From Candidatus Nitrosopumilus sp. (GTDB lineage Archaea; Thermoproteota; Nitrososphaeria; Nitrososphaerales; Nitrosopumilaceae): a stretch of 31,579 nucleotides of DNA. Every line of letters starts with the position of its first letter. Positions within the stretch are counted from its first letter, which is position 1. The position numbers and the translations under genes were made by a program. The stretch spans positions 1-31,579 of the forward strand of contig JABMOR010000101.1 in NCBI GenBank assembly GCA_013203245.1, written 5' to 3'. The notes beneath the pieces are model-generated. The model made no database searches and was not told the DNA's origin. It was given only the letters and a program-made list of their open reading frames with translations. Of this stretch, positions 13,541 through 22,081 are shown in pieces.

Positions 13541-14493
13541 TGAACATACTAGAAAAACAAAACTGTCCTGAATGTAAGTCTACATTAGTAGATGACATGC
13601 AGAATGGTGAAATAATCTGTTCTGGTTGCGGCGTTGTCGTCGATGATCAGATTGCAGATTTTGGTCCAGAAACAATAAGCTCAAACTTCGAAGACAAGAT
13701 GAAGCTTGCAAGAGCAACAGGACAAACAACCTATTCCCAACATGATTTGGGAATAACTACTGAGATTTCAATTAGTTCAAAAGACTTTAGTGGAAAAACA
13801 ATAAACCGCGAAGTTGCAGGACAAATGAACAATCTCAGGAAATGGCAACAAAGAGTACGAGTTTCCTCACCAAAAGAGAGAAGATTAGCAAATGTTTTAG
13901 CAAAAATGGGTGAAACATGTGATGGTCTAAATCTTTCAAGGAATGTGTTGGAAACTGCTTCTATGATATACAGAAACTTGGATGGACATATTGATGTAAA
14001 AGGAAAATCAGTAGTCTGTATTACAGCTGCTACAATTTACATGGCATGCAAACAATGCGAAGTAGTAAGATCATTAGAAGAAATTTGCCGAGGAATTTGT
14101 CCAGCAAAAGATGTTAAATCAAAAACAAAACTTGCAGCTAGATACTATAGAACCATGGTAATGGAAATGGGACAAATACACGCCCCAGTTGTAACCATGA
14201 ACAAATACATCTCAAAGATAGCCAACATGACGCAAACTGAGGTAAGAGTTGAAAGACTAGCCTTAGAAATTGCAGAAAAAACTAAAGACAGCAGTATTGC
14301 TGACGGAAAGGCACCTAACGGAATAGCCGCAGCATATCTGTATGTAGCATCAGTTCTACTTGGTCAAAACGTCCTACAAAGAGACGTTTCAAGTGTTGCA
14401 GGAGTTACAGAAGTCACTATCAGAAACAGATGTAAAGAAATTCTAACATGCTATAAACTCAAAATTACTTTGAGACCATCTCTGGCCCAATAA
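13537..14493 (+). CDS. tfb: Transcription initiation factor IIB (TFB)
   Basis: TFB recruits RNA polymerase to the TBP-TATA complex and helps melt the promoter. The zinc ribbon uses C10, C13, C28 and C31. The B-finger/linker follows, then two cyclin repeats (first around KERRLANVLAKMGE...ASMIYRNL, second around VRVERLALEIAEKT...AAAYLYVASVLLG). The C-terminal repeat holds the BRE-contacting helix-turn-helix (VTEVTIRNRCKEI). The ATG overlaps the Gar1 stop (ATGATGA; the second ATG is also possible). The 318-residue length is normal. A T-rich run at 14507-14523 probably ends the transcript. Confidence 0.95.
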   Translation: MMNILEKQNCPECKSTLVDDMQNGEIICSGCGVVVDDQIADFGPETISSNFEDKMKLARATGQTTYSQHDLGITTEISISSKDFSGKTINREVAGQMNNLRKWQQRVRVSSPKERRLANVLAKMGETCDGLNLSRNVLETASMIYRNLDGHIDVKGKSVVCITAATIYMACKQCEVVRSLEEICRGICPAKDVKSKTKLAARYYRTMVMEMGQIHAPVVTMNKYISKIANMTQTEVRVERLALEIAEKTKDSSIADGKAPNGIAAAYLYVASVLLGQNVLQRDVSSVAGVTEVTIRNRCKEILTCYKLKITLRPSLAQ

Positions 14494-14506
14494 CTACATC
14501 CCCCTC

Positions 14507-14523
14507 TTTTCATTTTATTATTT
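14507..14523 (+). terminator. T-rich terminator after tfb
   Basis: The run CTTTTCATTTTATTATTT lies just after the stop codon, without a stem-loop, which is the usual archaeal form of intrinsic termination. Confidence 0.45.
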
Positions 14524-14557
14524 ATCATTACGATTAGGATTAGCTAAATTTCGTCGG

Positions 14558-14567
14558 TATTATATAG
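14558..14567 (+). promoter_or_regulatory. TATA box of sufC
   Basis: TATTATATAG is centred 27 nt before the ATG at 14589, which fits a leaderless transcript. Confidence 0.55.
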
Positions 14568-14588
14568 AGAATCAAAATATATTGTAAT

Positions 14589-15359
14589 ATGGCAGTCTTG
14601 GAAATCAAAGATCTTCATGTATCAATAGAAGGTAAAGAGATTCTCAAAGGGGTCAATTTGAAAACAGGTCCTGGAGAAGTACACGCCATTATGGGACCAA
14701 ATGGTTCAGGAAAAAGCACACTAGCTTATACATTACTTGCACATCCAAAATACGTAGTTACTAAAGGAGACATTTTGATAAATGGTGAAAGCATTTTAGG
14801 TTTATCGGCAGATGAAAGAGCAAAGAAAGGATTATTCTTAGGATTTCAATACCCAACTGAAGTTTCAGGTGTAGGGTTTTCTCACTTTCTAAGAACAGCA
14901 TATAATTCTCTAAGTAAAGCACTTGAAGGAGACGATAGAGAAGTGTTCATCACAGTTAGAGAATTTCAAAAATATCTTAAAGAAAATCTAGAAAAAGTAG
15001 GATTAAGAGAAGAATTTCTTTCAAGATATCTTAACGAGGGATTCTCAGGAGGAGAAAAGAAGCGTGCCGAAGTATTACAGATGGCAGTATTAAAACCAAA
15101 AATTTCAATTTTAGATGAACCGGATTCAGGATTAGATATTGATGCAGTCCAAGCAGTAGCACAAGCAATCAGTAAAGTTGCAGGTAAAGATGCAACAATA
15201 ATCATAATCACCCACTATGCAAGAATTTTAAAATTCTTAGACAAATTAGACTTTGTTCATGTATTTGCTAGAGGTCAAGTATTGAAAACAGGAGATGCAT
15301 CACTTGCAGACAAACTGGAAGCAGAAGGTTACGAGTGGGCTTTAGAACAATCAGCCTAA
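14589..15359 (+). CDS. sufC: Fe-S cluster assembly ATPase SufC
   Basis: SufC is the ABC-type ATPase that drives the SufBCD scaffold. Walker A is GPNGSGKST (36-44), the signature FSGGE (152-156) and Walker B ISILDE (172-177), followed by the D-loop SGLD and the switch histidine (IITHYARI). The 256-residue length fits. It is separate here from sufS/sufU at the right end, and SufB/SufD are not visible. The 3' neighbour is a DUF167 gene 34 nt downstream. Confidence 0.93.
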   Translation: MAVLEIKDLHVSIEGKEILKGVNLKTGPGEVHAIMGPNGSGKSTLAYTLLAHPKYVVTKGDILINGESILGLSADERAKKGLFLGFQYPTEVSGVGFSHFLRTAYNSLSKALEGDDREVFITVREFQKYLKENLEKVGLREEFLSRYLNEGFSGGEKKRAEVLQMAVLKPKISILDEPDSGLDIDAVQAVAQAISKVAGKDATIIIITHYARILKFLDKLDFVHVFARGQVLKTGDASLADKLEAEGYEWALEQSA

Positions 15360-15393
15360 TCAAATTTAAACAGAGTATTTTCCCAAAAAACTA

Positions 15394-15606
15394 TTGATTT
15401 ATAAAGTTCACGTAGAATTTTCTAAAGAATTTTTAGAAATAAAAAATGATCAAATTACAATAGGGGTAAAATCAAAACCAATCAAAGGAGAGGCAAATAA
15501 AGAAATCATTAAAAAAATTGCAAAATATTTCAAAATATCAACATCATTTGTACAAATAAAGTCAGGACATAAATCATCAGAGAAAATTATCGAAGTTCTA
15601 CAATAG
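15394..15606 (+). CDS. DUF167 (YggU-like) small protein, 70 aa
   Basis: The stretch KSKPIKGEANKEIIKKIAKYF, followed by a basic SGHKSSEKI, is the signature of the DUF167/YggU alpha/beta family. Its biochemical role is not established. The start is TTG, immediately before the conserved first strand (IYKVHVEF). It lies between sufC and the chlorite-dismutase-family gene. Confidence 0.8.
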   Translation: MIYKVHVEFSKEFLEIKNDQITIGVKSKPIKGEANKEIIKKIAKYFKISTSFVQIKSGHKSSEKIIEVLQ

Positions 15607-15652
15607 AGAATCTACTTTTTTGTTTAAATAGGGTTTCAAAATTGGAATTGAT

Positions 15653-16327
15653 ATGTCAGAAGAAAATAACCAATATTATTTCAATTTCTCATTTTTCAAA
15701 GTGGACCCAAAATGGAGATGGATGGCAGATCTAGCAAAAGCAGAGTCTGCAAAAGAAGTTGAAAATGTGATTAACAATTCAGGGATAATGTATAGAACAT
15801 ATTCAAATTTAGGATTAAGAGATGATACTGACTTTTTATTTTGGTTTGCAGCAAAAACAGTAGAAGAAATTCAAACTGTAATAGCAAAAATATACCAAAC
15901 AGTCTTTGGCAAATACATTATTCCATCCAGAACATACTTGTCATGCACTAGACCATCACTATACGTACAAGAACAAAAGGCTCACGGATTTCTTACAGGG
16001 AATGATCCAAAAAAACACGTCATAGTATATCCATTTACAAAAACAAGGGAATGGTATCTACTTCCAAAAGAAAAACGTCAGGAAATTATGGACGAACATA
16101 TAGAGGTCAGTAAAAAATACCCGCAAGTAATCCTCAATACAACATACTCTTTTGGAATACATGATGAAGATTTCATGTTAGCATTTGAAGTAGATGATAT
16201 CAGGGATTTCCAAGATCTCATCATGGATTTGAGGGAAACTCAAGTTTCAACTTATGTTAAAAACGATATTCCGATGATTGTATGTGTCAAAAAAGATATT
16301 GTGCCATTAATTTCAAGTTTAGGATAG
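15653..16327 (+). CDS. Chlorite-dismutase-family protein (HemQ/coproheme-decarboxylase-like), 224 aa
   Basis: The C-terminal half carries the family core: YPFTKTREWYLLPKEKRQ, then MDEHIEVSKKYP with the probable haem-ligand H149, and TTYSFGIHDEDF. The N-terminal half (FYFNFSFFKVDPKWR...) forms the second ferredoxin-like repeat. Members are either chlorite dismutases or the decarboxylase (ChdC/HemQ) that makes haem b from coproheme. The location beside hemA, hemB and the siroheme-decarboxylase fusion favours a haem-synthesis role, but this is inference. The aldo/keto reductase follows 6 nt after the stop codon. Confidence 0.8.
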   Translation: MSEENNQYYFNFSFFKVDPKWRWMADLAKAESAKEVENVINNSGIMYRTYSNLGLRDDTDFLFWFAAKTVEEIQTVIAKIYQTVFGKYIIPSRTYLSCTRPSLYVQEQKAHGFLTGNDPKKHVIVYPFTKTREWYLLPKEKRQEIMDEHIEVSKKYPQVILNTTYSFGIHDEDFMLAFEVDDIRDFQDLIMDLRETQVSTYVKNDIPMIVCVKKDIVPLISSLG

Positions 16328-16333
16328 ATAAAA

Positions 16334-17332
16334 ATGAAATACAATAAACTCGGAAAAACAGATATAAAAATATCAGAAGTTGGATTTGGAGCATGGGCAA
16401 TTGCTCTTGACTGGTGGGGGAAAAAAATTGAAGAAGATGAAGCAAAAAGAATGCTCAAAAAAGCATACGATGTAGGAATTAATTTCTTTGAAACAGGAGA
16501 CTTGTACGGTAAAGGATTAAGTGAAAAACTAATTGGTGAAGTTTTCAAAGACATGAGAGATGAGGTCGTTATTTCAACAAAATACGGTTATGATTTTAGA
16601 GGCGTTGAACAAATAGGACATAAAGAACTCCCACAAAAATTTGACGAAGATTTCACTAGAATGGCATTAAGAAATAGTTTGGAAAGATTGCAAACAGATC
16701 ATGTGGACATGTATGGTGTACACAATCCAAAACTAAAAGATGTAAGAAATGATTCAATATTCAATGTATTAGATAGTTTTATCAAAGAAGGTTCTATCAA
16801 AACATATCAAATTGCTCTAGGTCCTGCAATTGGATGGACACAGGAAGGAATGGAGGCAATGGAAAAGCCAAATCTCAGTGCAGTTCAAACAGTTTACAAC
16901 ATACTAGAACAAACTCCAGGAAATGAGCTGATGAAAAGAGCAGAAGAAAAAGATGTAGGCATTTTAGTAAGGGTTCCAGAAGCATCAGGAATTCTAACAG
17001 GGAAAGTTAATGCAGATACTAAATTTGACGATAATGATCATAGGTCAGTAAGGAAAAGAGAATGGCTCAAAGCATCATTAGAAAAAGTTGAACAATTAAA
17101 ACCAATTGCAGATAGAAACGGATTAAACATTACTGAATTTGCAATGAAATTTATGATGACAAAGAAAGGGTTTGCAACAGTACTTCCAACAATGATCAGT
17201 GAAGAAGAAGTTGTCAATTATGCTCAAATGTCAGATGGGAAATACATTTCAGACTCAGACATGAAAGAAGTCGACGAATTGTACAATACCTGGCCTTCAT
17301 ACGAATTAAAAGCAACACCTCAAGCAAGTTAA
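16334..17332 (+). CDS. Aldo/keto reductase, 332 aa
   Basis: This TIM-barrel NADPH oxidoreductase has Y58, K83 (STKYGYD) and H130 (YGVHNP) in the expected catalytic order. The position normally filled by the catalytic Asp of the DTAxxYG motif reads ETGDLYG, so it is Glu at residue 53. The next Asp (D56) is two residues from the Tyr. The closest known groups are the AKR11/12-like general reductases. It is probably co-transcribed with the upstream chlorite-dismutase-family gene (6-nt gap). The substrate is unknown. Confidence 0.88.
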   Translation: MKYNKLGKTDIKISEVGFGAWAIALDWWGKKIEEDEAKRMLKKAYDVGINFFETGDLYGKGLSEKLIGEVFKDMRDEVVISTKYGYDFRGVEQIGHKELPQKFDEDFTRMALRNSLERLQTDHVDMYGVHNPKLKDVRNDSIFNVLDSFIKEGSIKTYQIALGPAIGWTQEGMEAMEKPNLSAVQTVYNILEQTPGNELMKRAEEKDVGILVRVPEASGILTGKVNADTKFDDNDHRSVRKREWLKASLEKVEQLKPIADRNGLNITEFAMKFMMTKKGFATVLPTMISEEEVVNYAQMSDGKYISDSDMKEVDELYNTWPSYELKATPQAS

Positions 17333-17339
17333 TTTGTAA

Positions 17340-17678
17340 ATGAACCTTCCAATAGATTCAGAAAAAACCATTGAAATTATTGAAAAAATGAAACTTGCTA
17401 AAATTGGCAAATACAAAAAATGGGAATCTATGATTAAAAAAATCAAAAAAGAGCAAATACTGAATCCTGAAGAATTAGAATATTATTCAAATATAACAAG
17501 AATTTATAAAAATTCAAACGTTACACCTAGAAGTAAGGTGTATCATACCAGATTATCAGAACTAGATGAAAAGCCACCATGTAAAGAATGTGGGGATTAT
17601 TCTACATACTATTGCAACATGAATGATCAATACTTTTGTACAATTCATGTCGTGGGACATGATAAAAACGAGGTCTAA
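17340..17678 (+). CDS. Small protein with C-terminal Cys/His zinc site, 112 aa
   Basis: The first ~75 residues are charged and helical (IIEKMKLAKIGKYKKW). The C terminus holds CKECGDY, then YYC, then FCTIH and VVGH, a B-box-like arrangement C-x2-C ... C ... C-x2-H ... H. It lies 7 nt after the aldo/keto reductase and its stop overlaps the end of the converging AhbA/B-type gene by four bases. I cannot assign a function; it is probably a protein- or RNA-binding module. Confidence 0.65.
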   Translation: MNLPIDSEKTIEIIEKMKLAKIGKYKKWESMIKKIKKEQILNPEELEYYSNITRIYKNSNVTPRSKVYHTRLSELDEKPPCKECGDYSTYYCNMNDQYFCTIHVVGHDKNEV

Positions 17679-18724
17679 GATGCTGAAATTGATTCTTCTA
17701 AACTAAATGAATTTTCTACAAAATATTCAACACGTGTTTTCTTGAATTCACGAGTGCTGAAAAGAATATCATATTCATCTACATTGATTTGTTCTTGAAT
17801 TGTTTTTGCCACTTCATGTGCCTCATCATGAGTTTTGCAATGAATCATGGAGAAAACATTGAAAGGCCAATCAGCATATGTAGGTCTCTCATAACAATGA
17901 CTTACTTGTGGAAATGAGCCTAACGTTTCCCCAACTTGTTTAATTCTATCTACAGGAACTTTCCACACAATCATACCATTTGCAGTAAATCCTACTTGTC
18001 TATGTCTCAAGATAGCAGCAAATCTTCGCATGACACCAATATCTTCATAATATCTCATTTTTTCAAATAACTCATTTTCAGTTATTCCAAGATTTTTTGC
18101 CGCAAGAACGAAAGGTTCATCGATGATATCCATGTCTTTTTGTAATTCACGAATAAAGTCTTTATCCTCTTCAGTTGGAATAAATTCAATATTTTTAATT
18201 TCTTTTTTCTCCTCAGTAGGTGCAACATCATGTTTCTTGTCATCTACCATGTCAAGTTTAACACCAATTTTGAATAATTGTAAGGTTGGAAGCATTCTAA
18301 CTTTTTTAATTCCTTTTAGGACATTAAATTTTTCAAGCTCAGCTTTCAAATCAGCGCTAGGAGGAACAGCTAAAGTAAACCAGAGATTAAATTCATGATC
18401 TCGTTCATAGTTATGACTTACACCAGGATGACCATTAATTTGGCTTGCAACATGTTCTAATTTGTCAGATTCAATCTCCATAGCAACTAGTGAACTGGTG
18501 TAACCAAGTTTTCTTGTATCAAAAATTGCACTTAGTTGTCTTAAAACCCCAATTTTCTTTAAATTATTTAATCGTGCTTTAATGTCTTCAGGAGTAGTAT
18601 CAAATTTTTTAGCAATTGCATCAAAAGGTCTTGTTACAAGCGGAAAAGTCCATTGAATTTCATTTAGGAGTTCCTTATCAGATTCATCTAGAGAAGACAA
18701 TATGTCAATAACTTGACGGTTCAA
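17675..18724 (-). CDS. ahbAB: Siroheme decarboxylase, tandem AhbA-AhbB-type fusion, 349 aa
   Basis: Two Lrp/AsnC-like units are joined by a charged linker (~165-190). Each has a winged helix, then an effector-type domain with a shared motif: VSHNYERDHEFNLWF in unit 1 and VSHCYERPTYADWPFNVF in unit 2. These are the hallmarks of the NirD/L/G/H and AhbA/AhbB proteins, which remove two acetate carboxyls from siroheme to form didecarboxysiroheme. In most organisms the two subunits are separate chains forming a heterodimer. The TTG start is chosen from the 5' end of the frame. It is divergent from the sirC-hemA-hemB cluster, which supports the pathway assignment. Confidence 0.85.
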   Translation of the reverse strand: MNRQVIDILSSLDESDKELLNEIQWTFPLVTRPFDAIAKKFDTTPEDIKARLNNLKKIGVLRQLSAIFDTRKLGYTSSLVAMEIESDKLEHVASQINGHPGVSHNYERDHEFNLWFTLAVPPSADLKAELEKFNVLKGIKKVRMLPTLQLFKIGVKLDMVDDKKHDVAPTEEKKEIKNIEFIPTEEDKDFIRELQKDMDIIDEPFVLAAKNLGITENELFEKMRYYEDIGVMRRFAAILRHRQVGFTANGMIVWKVPVDRIKQVGETLGSFPQVSHCYERPTYADWPFNVFSMIHCKTHDEAHEVAKTIQEQINVDEYDILFSTREFKKTRVEYFVENSFSLEESISAS

Positions 18725-18762
18725 TTAAAAATGTAGCTAGTATTTCACGCTCCAATTTTTAA

Positions 18763-18772
18763 TACATAAATA
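18763..18772 (+). promoter_or_regulatory. TATA-like box of the sirC-hemA-hemB cluster
   Basis: TACATAAATA is centred about 27 nt before the ATG at 18795, as for a leaderless mRNA. Confidence 0.45.
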
Positions 18773-18794
18773 GAAACTGGAGTCCATTTGATCG

Positions 18795-19448
18795 ATGATA
18801 ATTGATCTTAATCTTCAAAGTAAAAAAATAGTCATCATAGGAGGAGGAAATGAGGCACAAAAGAGAATTAACTCAGCATTAAAACAAGAATGTGACATCA
18901 TAGTTATCAGCGATTCAGTAAATTCTCAAATTAACAAACTAGCTAAATCTAAAAAAATTAAATTAATAAAACAAAAAATCACAGATACAAAATTCATTTC
19001 AAAATTAAAACCTAATTTGATCATTACAACAACAGACGATAGAAAAATAAATCAGAAAATCATCAAAGATGCAAAAAAGAAAGGCATTATAGTGTATAGT
19101 TCAGATAATCCAGAAGACAGTGACTTTTCAAATCCTGCAATAATTGATTTTGAAAACATCATACAAATTGCAATTTTCACTGGAGGAAGAAGTCCAGCAA
19201 TGTCAAAGAAAATTAAAGATAAATCAGAAAAACTGTTCAAAAAAATAATTACCAAAGAAGACATCGCTCAAATCAAGATTCAAAAAATGGTAAGGGAGTT
19301 AGCCAAAGAAAGCATATCCACTCAAGACCAAAGAAGAGAATGTCTACGTAGTATCATGAGTGATAATGAGATTGATCAGTTAATAAAAGACAGTCAGATA
19401 AAAAAAGCTGAAAAGCGAGCCAGAACAATATTGAGGAATTGGAAATGA
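18795..19448 (+). CDS. sirC: Precorrin-2 dehydrogenase (SirC / CysG N-terminal type), 217 aa
   Basis: The protein oxidises precorrin-2 to sirohydrochlorin with NAD. It has the Rossmann loop GGGNEAQKR, the catalytic-loop TTTDDRKIN (the Asp matches the family's key Asp) and the downstream FTGGRSPAMSKKIKD motif. A helical C-terminal domain completes it. A separate chelatase is not visible, so iron insertion may be done by this protein or another. The stop overlaps the hemA ATG (ATGA), so the pair is translationally coupled. Confidence 0.87.
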   Translation: MIIDLNLQSKKIVIIGGGNEAQKRINSALKQECDIIVISDSVNSQINKLAKSKKIKLIKQKITDTKFISKLKPNLIITTTDDRKINQKIIKDAKKKGIIVYSSDNPEDSDFSNPAIIDFENIIQIAIFTGGRSPAMSKKIKDKSEKLFKKIITKEDIAQIKIQKMVRELAKESISTQDQRRECLRSIMSDNEIDQLIKDSQIKKAEKRARTILRNWK

Positions 19449-20710
19449 ACAAAAATATCATCAATGCACGTGTTACTTTTCGTAACTCACCAATTCACAT
19501 TCTTGAAAAATTTACAATTAAGGACATGAATAATGCGTATGAGCAATTCAAAAATAATTCAGGATTAGATGAATGTGTAATTATTCAAACATGTAATAGA
19601 ATTGAATTGTTTGGAAAATCTAAAACATATGATTTAGATAAGATCAAGAAAACTTGGGCAACAATCACAGGTCTTGAGGAAGAAGCATTTAATGAAAATA
19701 TGGAATTCGTAGAAAATCATGATGCGTTACATCATTTATTGAAACTAACATCAGGATTAGATTCCATGGTATTAGGAGAGGAGCAAATTTTAGGGCAAAT
19801 AAAAAATTCTATCACATCTGCCAGAGAAGCAAAAGCATCAGGGCAACATCTCAACACATTATTTGATAAAGCGATTCGGATTGGAACTAGAATCAGAAAT
19901 TCCAGTGGGATTGGGGCTGGAGGAATTTCAGTTGGATCCATGGCAGTAAAGATTGCAGAAGAAAATATTGATGAATTAAAAACAAAAAAAGTATTACTAA
20001 TTGGAACAGGAGAAGTATCAACTCTTGTTGCAAAATCATTACAAAGAAGAGGTTATGCATTTGATGTTACAAGTAGAACAATAGGGAGGTCAGAAACTTT
20101 TTGTGAAACAATGGGTGGGAATCCAATTAAATTTGAAGCAGTTCTCTCAAGGTTCGATAATTATGATGTGATTTTTGTAGCAACAACTGCACCATACTTT
20201 CTTGTTACAAATGAAAGAATTGCAGAAGCTATGAAAAATAAAAGCAACGGAATGATGATTTTAGATTTATCCAATCCCAGAACAGTTGATGAAAAAGTTG
20301 CAACAATTGGCGGGGTAAAACTAATGAATCTAGATCAAATCGCAGAGATGGTAGAAAAAAATATGAATGCACGATTAAACAAGGTAAAAACAGTTGAAAA
20401 TATAATTAATGAGGAAGTGATTGTATTAGAAGCCTCAATGAAAAGACTAGATGCAGAACCACTTGTAAAAGATGTATTCAAGAACATAGAAAATCTTAGA
20501 GAAAAGGAATTACAAAAAGCACTTCAAATGCTTGATGAAAAAGATGAGAGAAAAATCAAGATTATAGATGAATTGACAAAAGCAATTGTAGAAAGTATTG
20601 TTTCGACTCCAATGAACAATATCAGAAAAGCATCAGAACAAGGCAATCCTGAGGTTGTAGAGTTAGCAAGTAAACTATTTGACTATAAAAAACAGAGTCA
20701 AGTAGACTAG
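19445..20710 (+). CDS. hemA: Glutamyl-tRNA reductase
   Basis: This is the first step of the C5 pathway: NADPH reduces glutamyl-tRNA-Glu to glutamate-1-semialdehyde. The catalytic cysteine is C50 in IIQTCNRIELFG, counted from the ATG at 19445. That start overlaps the sirC stop (ATGA) and is preferred over the TTG at 19439. The SGLDSMVLGEEQILGQIK signature, the Rossmann GTGEVS and a C-terminal dimerisation domain are all present, for about 421 residues. The next gene is hemB. The aminomutase hemL is not in the window. Confidence 0.95.
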   Translation: MNKNIINARVTFRNSPIHILEKFTIKDMNNAYEQFKNNSGLDECVIIQTCNRIELFGKSKTYDLDKIKKTWATITGLEEEAFNENMEFVENHDALHHLLKLTSGLDSMVLGEEQILGQIKNSITSAREAKASGQHLNTLFDKAIRIGTRIRNSSGIGAGGISVGSMAVKIAEENIDELKTKKVLLIGTGEVSTLVAKSLQRRGYAFDVTSRTIGRSETFCETMGGNPIKFEAVLSRFDNYDVIFVATTAPYFLVTNERIAEAMKNKSNGMMILDLSNPRTVDEKVATIGGVKLMNLDQIAEMVEKNMNARLNKVKTVENIINEEVIVLEASMKRLDAEPLVKDVFKNIENLREKELQKALQMLDEKDERKIKIIDELTKAIVESIVSTPMNNIRKASEQGNPEVVELASKLFDYKKQSQVD

Positions 20711-20740
20711 GATTATATTTTACCTAAAGAGAATTTCACT

Positions 20741-21721
20741 GTGTCATTTCCAACTAGACGTCTACGTCGACTGAGAACATCAGATAAGATGAGGGAGCTA
20801 GTTCAACAGACCACGCTTTCTCCAAAAGATTTCATTTGTCCAGTATTTGTTCAGGAAGATTTGAAAGAAAGAGTCAAGGTTGAATCAATGTCAGAAATTG
20901 AAAGACTACCATTAAGTGATGTTAATGATGAAATTGCAGAAATAATAGATTTAGGAATTCCTGCAATTATGTTATTTGGAATTCCATCTCAGAAAGACGA
21001 AGCAGGTAGTTCATCTTTTGATGATAATGGAATTGTTCAAAAAGCAATTTCTCAGATCAGAGAAAAATTTGGGGATAAAATAGTAATCATGGCAGACGTT
21101 TGTCTATGCCAATTTACATCCACAGGGCATTGTGGAATTATTAAAGGAAATAAAATTGATAACGATACCAGTTTAGAAACACTTGCAAAAATTGCAATTA
21201 GTCAAGCAAAAGCAGGAGTAGATACTGTTTCACCATCTGCAATGATGGATGGTCAAGTTGCAGCAATACGAAAAGCACTAGACGATGAAGGATTTACTGA
21301 TGTATCCATAATGTCACACTCTGCCAAACATCGTTCAAACTTTTACTCACCATTTAGAGATGCTGCAGAATGTGCTCCAAAGTTTGGAGATAGAAAAACA
21401 TACCAAGTTCCATATACAAATGCAAGAGAAGCAATGATGGAAGTAGAAACAGACATCCAAGAAGGTGTAGATATTGTTATGATTAAACCAGCATTAGCAT
21501 ATTTAGATTTAATTTCAGAGACAAGAAGAAAATACAATGTTCCTGTTTCAGCATACAGTGTATCTGGAGAATATGCATTGGTAAAAGCTGCATCACAGTT
21601 AGGCTATGTAAATGAAAAAGACATTACACTAGAAATTCTTTATTCAATTAAAAGAGCAGGAGCAGATATGATAGTAACATATTTTGCAAAATCAGCTTCA
21701 AAATTTCTTCAGGAATCATGA
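20741..21721 (+). CDS. hemB: Porphobilinogen synthase (5-aminolevulinate dehydratase)
   Basis: It condenses two aminolevulinates to porphobilinogen. The zinc-binding cysteines are C121, C123 and C131 (DVCLCQFTSTGHCG), so this is the Zn-type enzyme. The Schiff-base lysines are K196 (SAKHRSNFYSPFRDA) and K249 (MIKPALAYLD). The 326-residue length is normal. The start is GTG, 30 nt after hemA. Its stop overlaps the next small gene's ATG (ATGA). Confidence 0.95.
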   Translation: MSFPTRRLRRLRTSDKMRELVQQTTLSPKDFICPVFVQEDLKERVKVESMSEIERLPLSDVNDEIAEIIDLGIPAIMLFGIPSQKDEAGSSSFDDNGIVQKAISQIREKFGDKIVIMADVCLCQFTSTGHCGIIKGNKIDNDTSLETLAKIAISQAKAGVDTVSPSAMMDGQVAAIRKALDDEGFTDVSIMSHSAKHRSNFYSPFRDAAECAPKFGDRKTYQVPYTNAREAMMEVETDIQEGVDIVMIKPALAYLDLISETRRKYNVPVSAYSVSGEYALVKAASQLGYVNEKDITLEILYSIKRAGADMIVTYFAKSASKFLQES

Positions 21722-22029
21722 GAAACGACGAACGTTTTGAGATTCAAAGAGCATTTGACCAATTACCACATGTTATAGGCTCAAGTTGGGCAGTAATCTG
21801 GTTTAGAATGAAAGGAATCAAAAAACCCACAAGAGAGGAATACAGAATGAAAACTCTAGAATATCTAAAGATGGTTGAGCCAGTTTTTGATTCTTATCCA
21901 AAGGATAAAGAATTTACTGAAATTTGCAAATACATTGAAACACGAAAAAATGATGTGTATGAAAAAATACAATCAGGTGAGAATCCAGAAGTAGAAACTC
22001 GTTACGACAGATATGTTGATTACGGTTAA
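21718..22029 (+). CDS. Conserved-looking small protein, 103 aa, coupled to hemB
   Basis: I recognise no family. The sequence is soluble, charged and helical (REEYRMKTLEYLKMVEPVF) with a Trp-containing motif WAVIWFRMKG near residue 24-33. There is no cysteine cluster or membrane segment. Its ATG overlaps the hemB TGA, so it is co-translated with hemB and may serve tetrapyrrole synthesis, for example as a stabilising factor; this is inference from position only. Confidence 0.65.
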   Translation: MRNDERFEIQRAFDQLPHVIGSSWAVIWFRMKGIKKPTREEYRMKTLEYLKMVEPVFDSYPKDKEFTEICKYIETRKNDVYEKIQSGENPEVETRYDRYVDYG

Positions 22030-22081
22030 ACTTCCTGGCTTTGCAATAAGTTTTTTATGGTAATCTTTAATCTACAATTTA

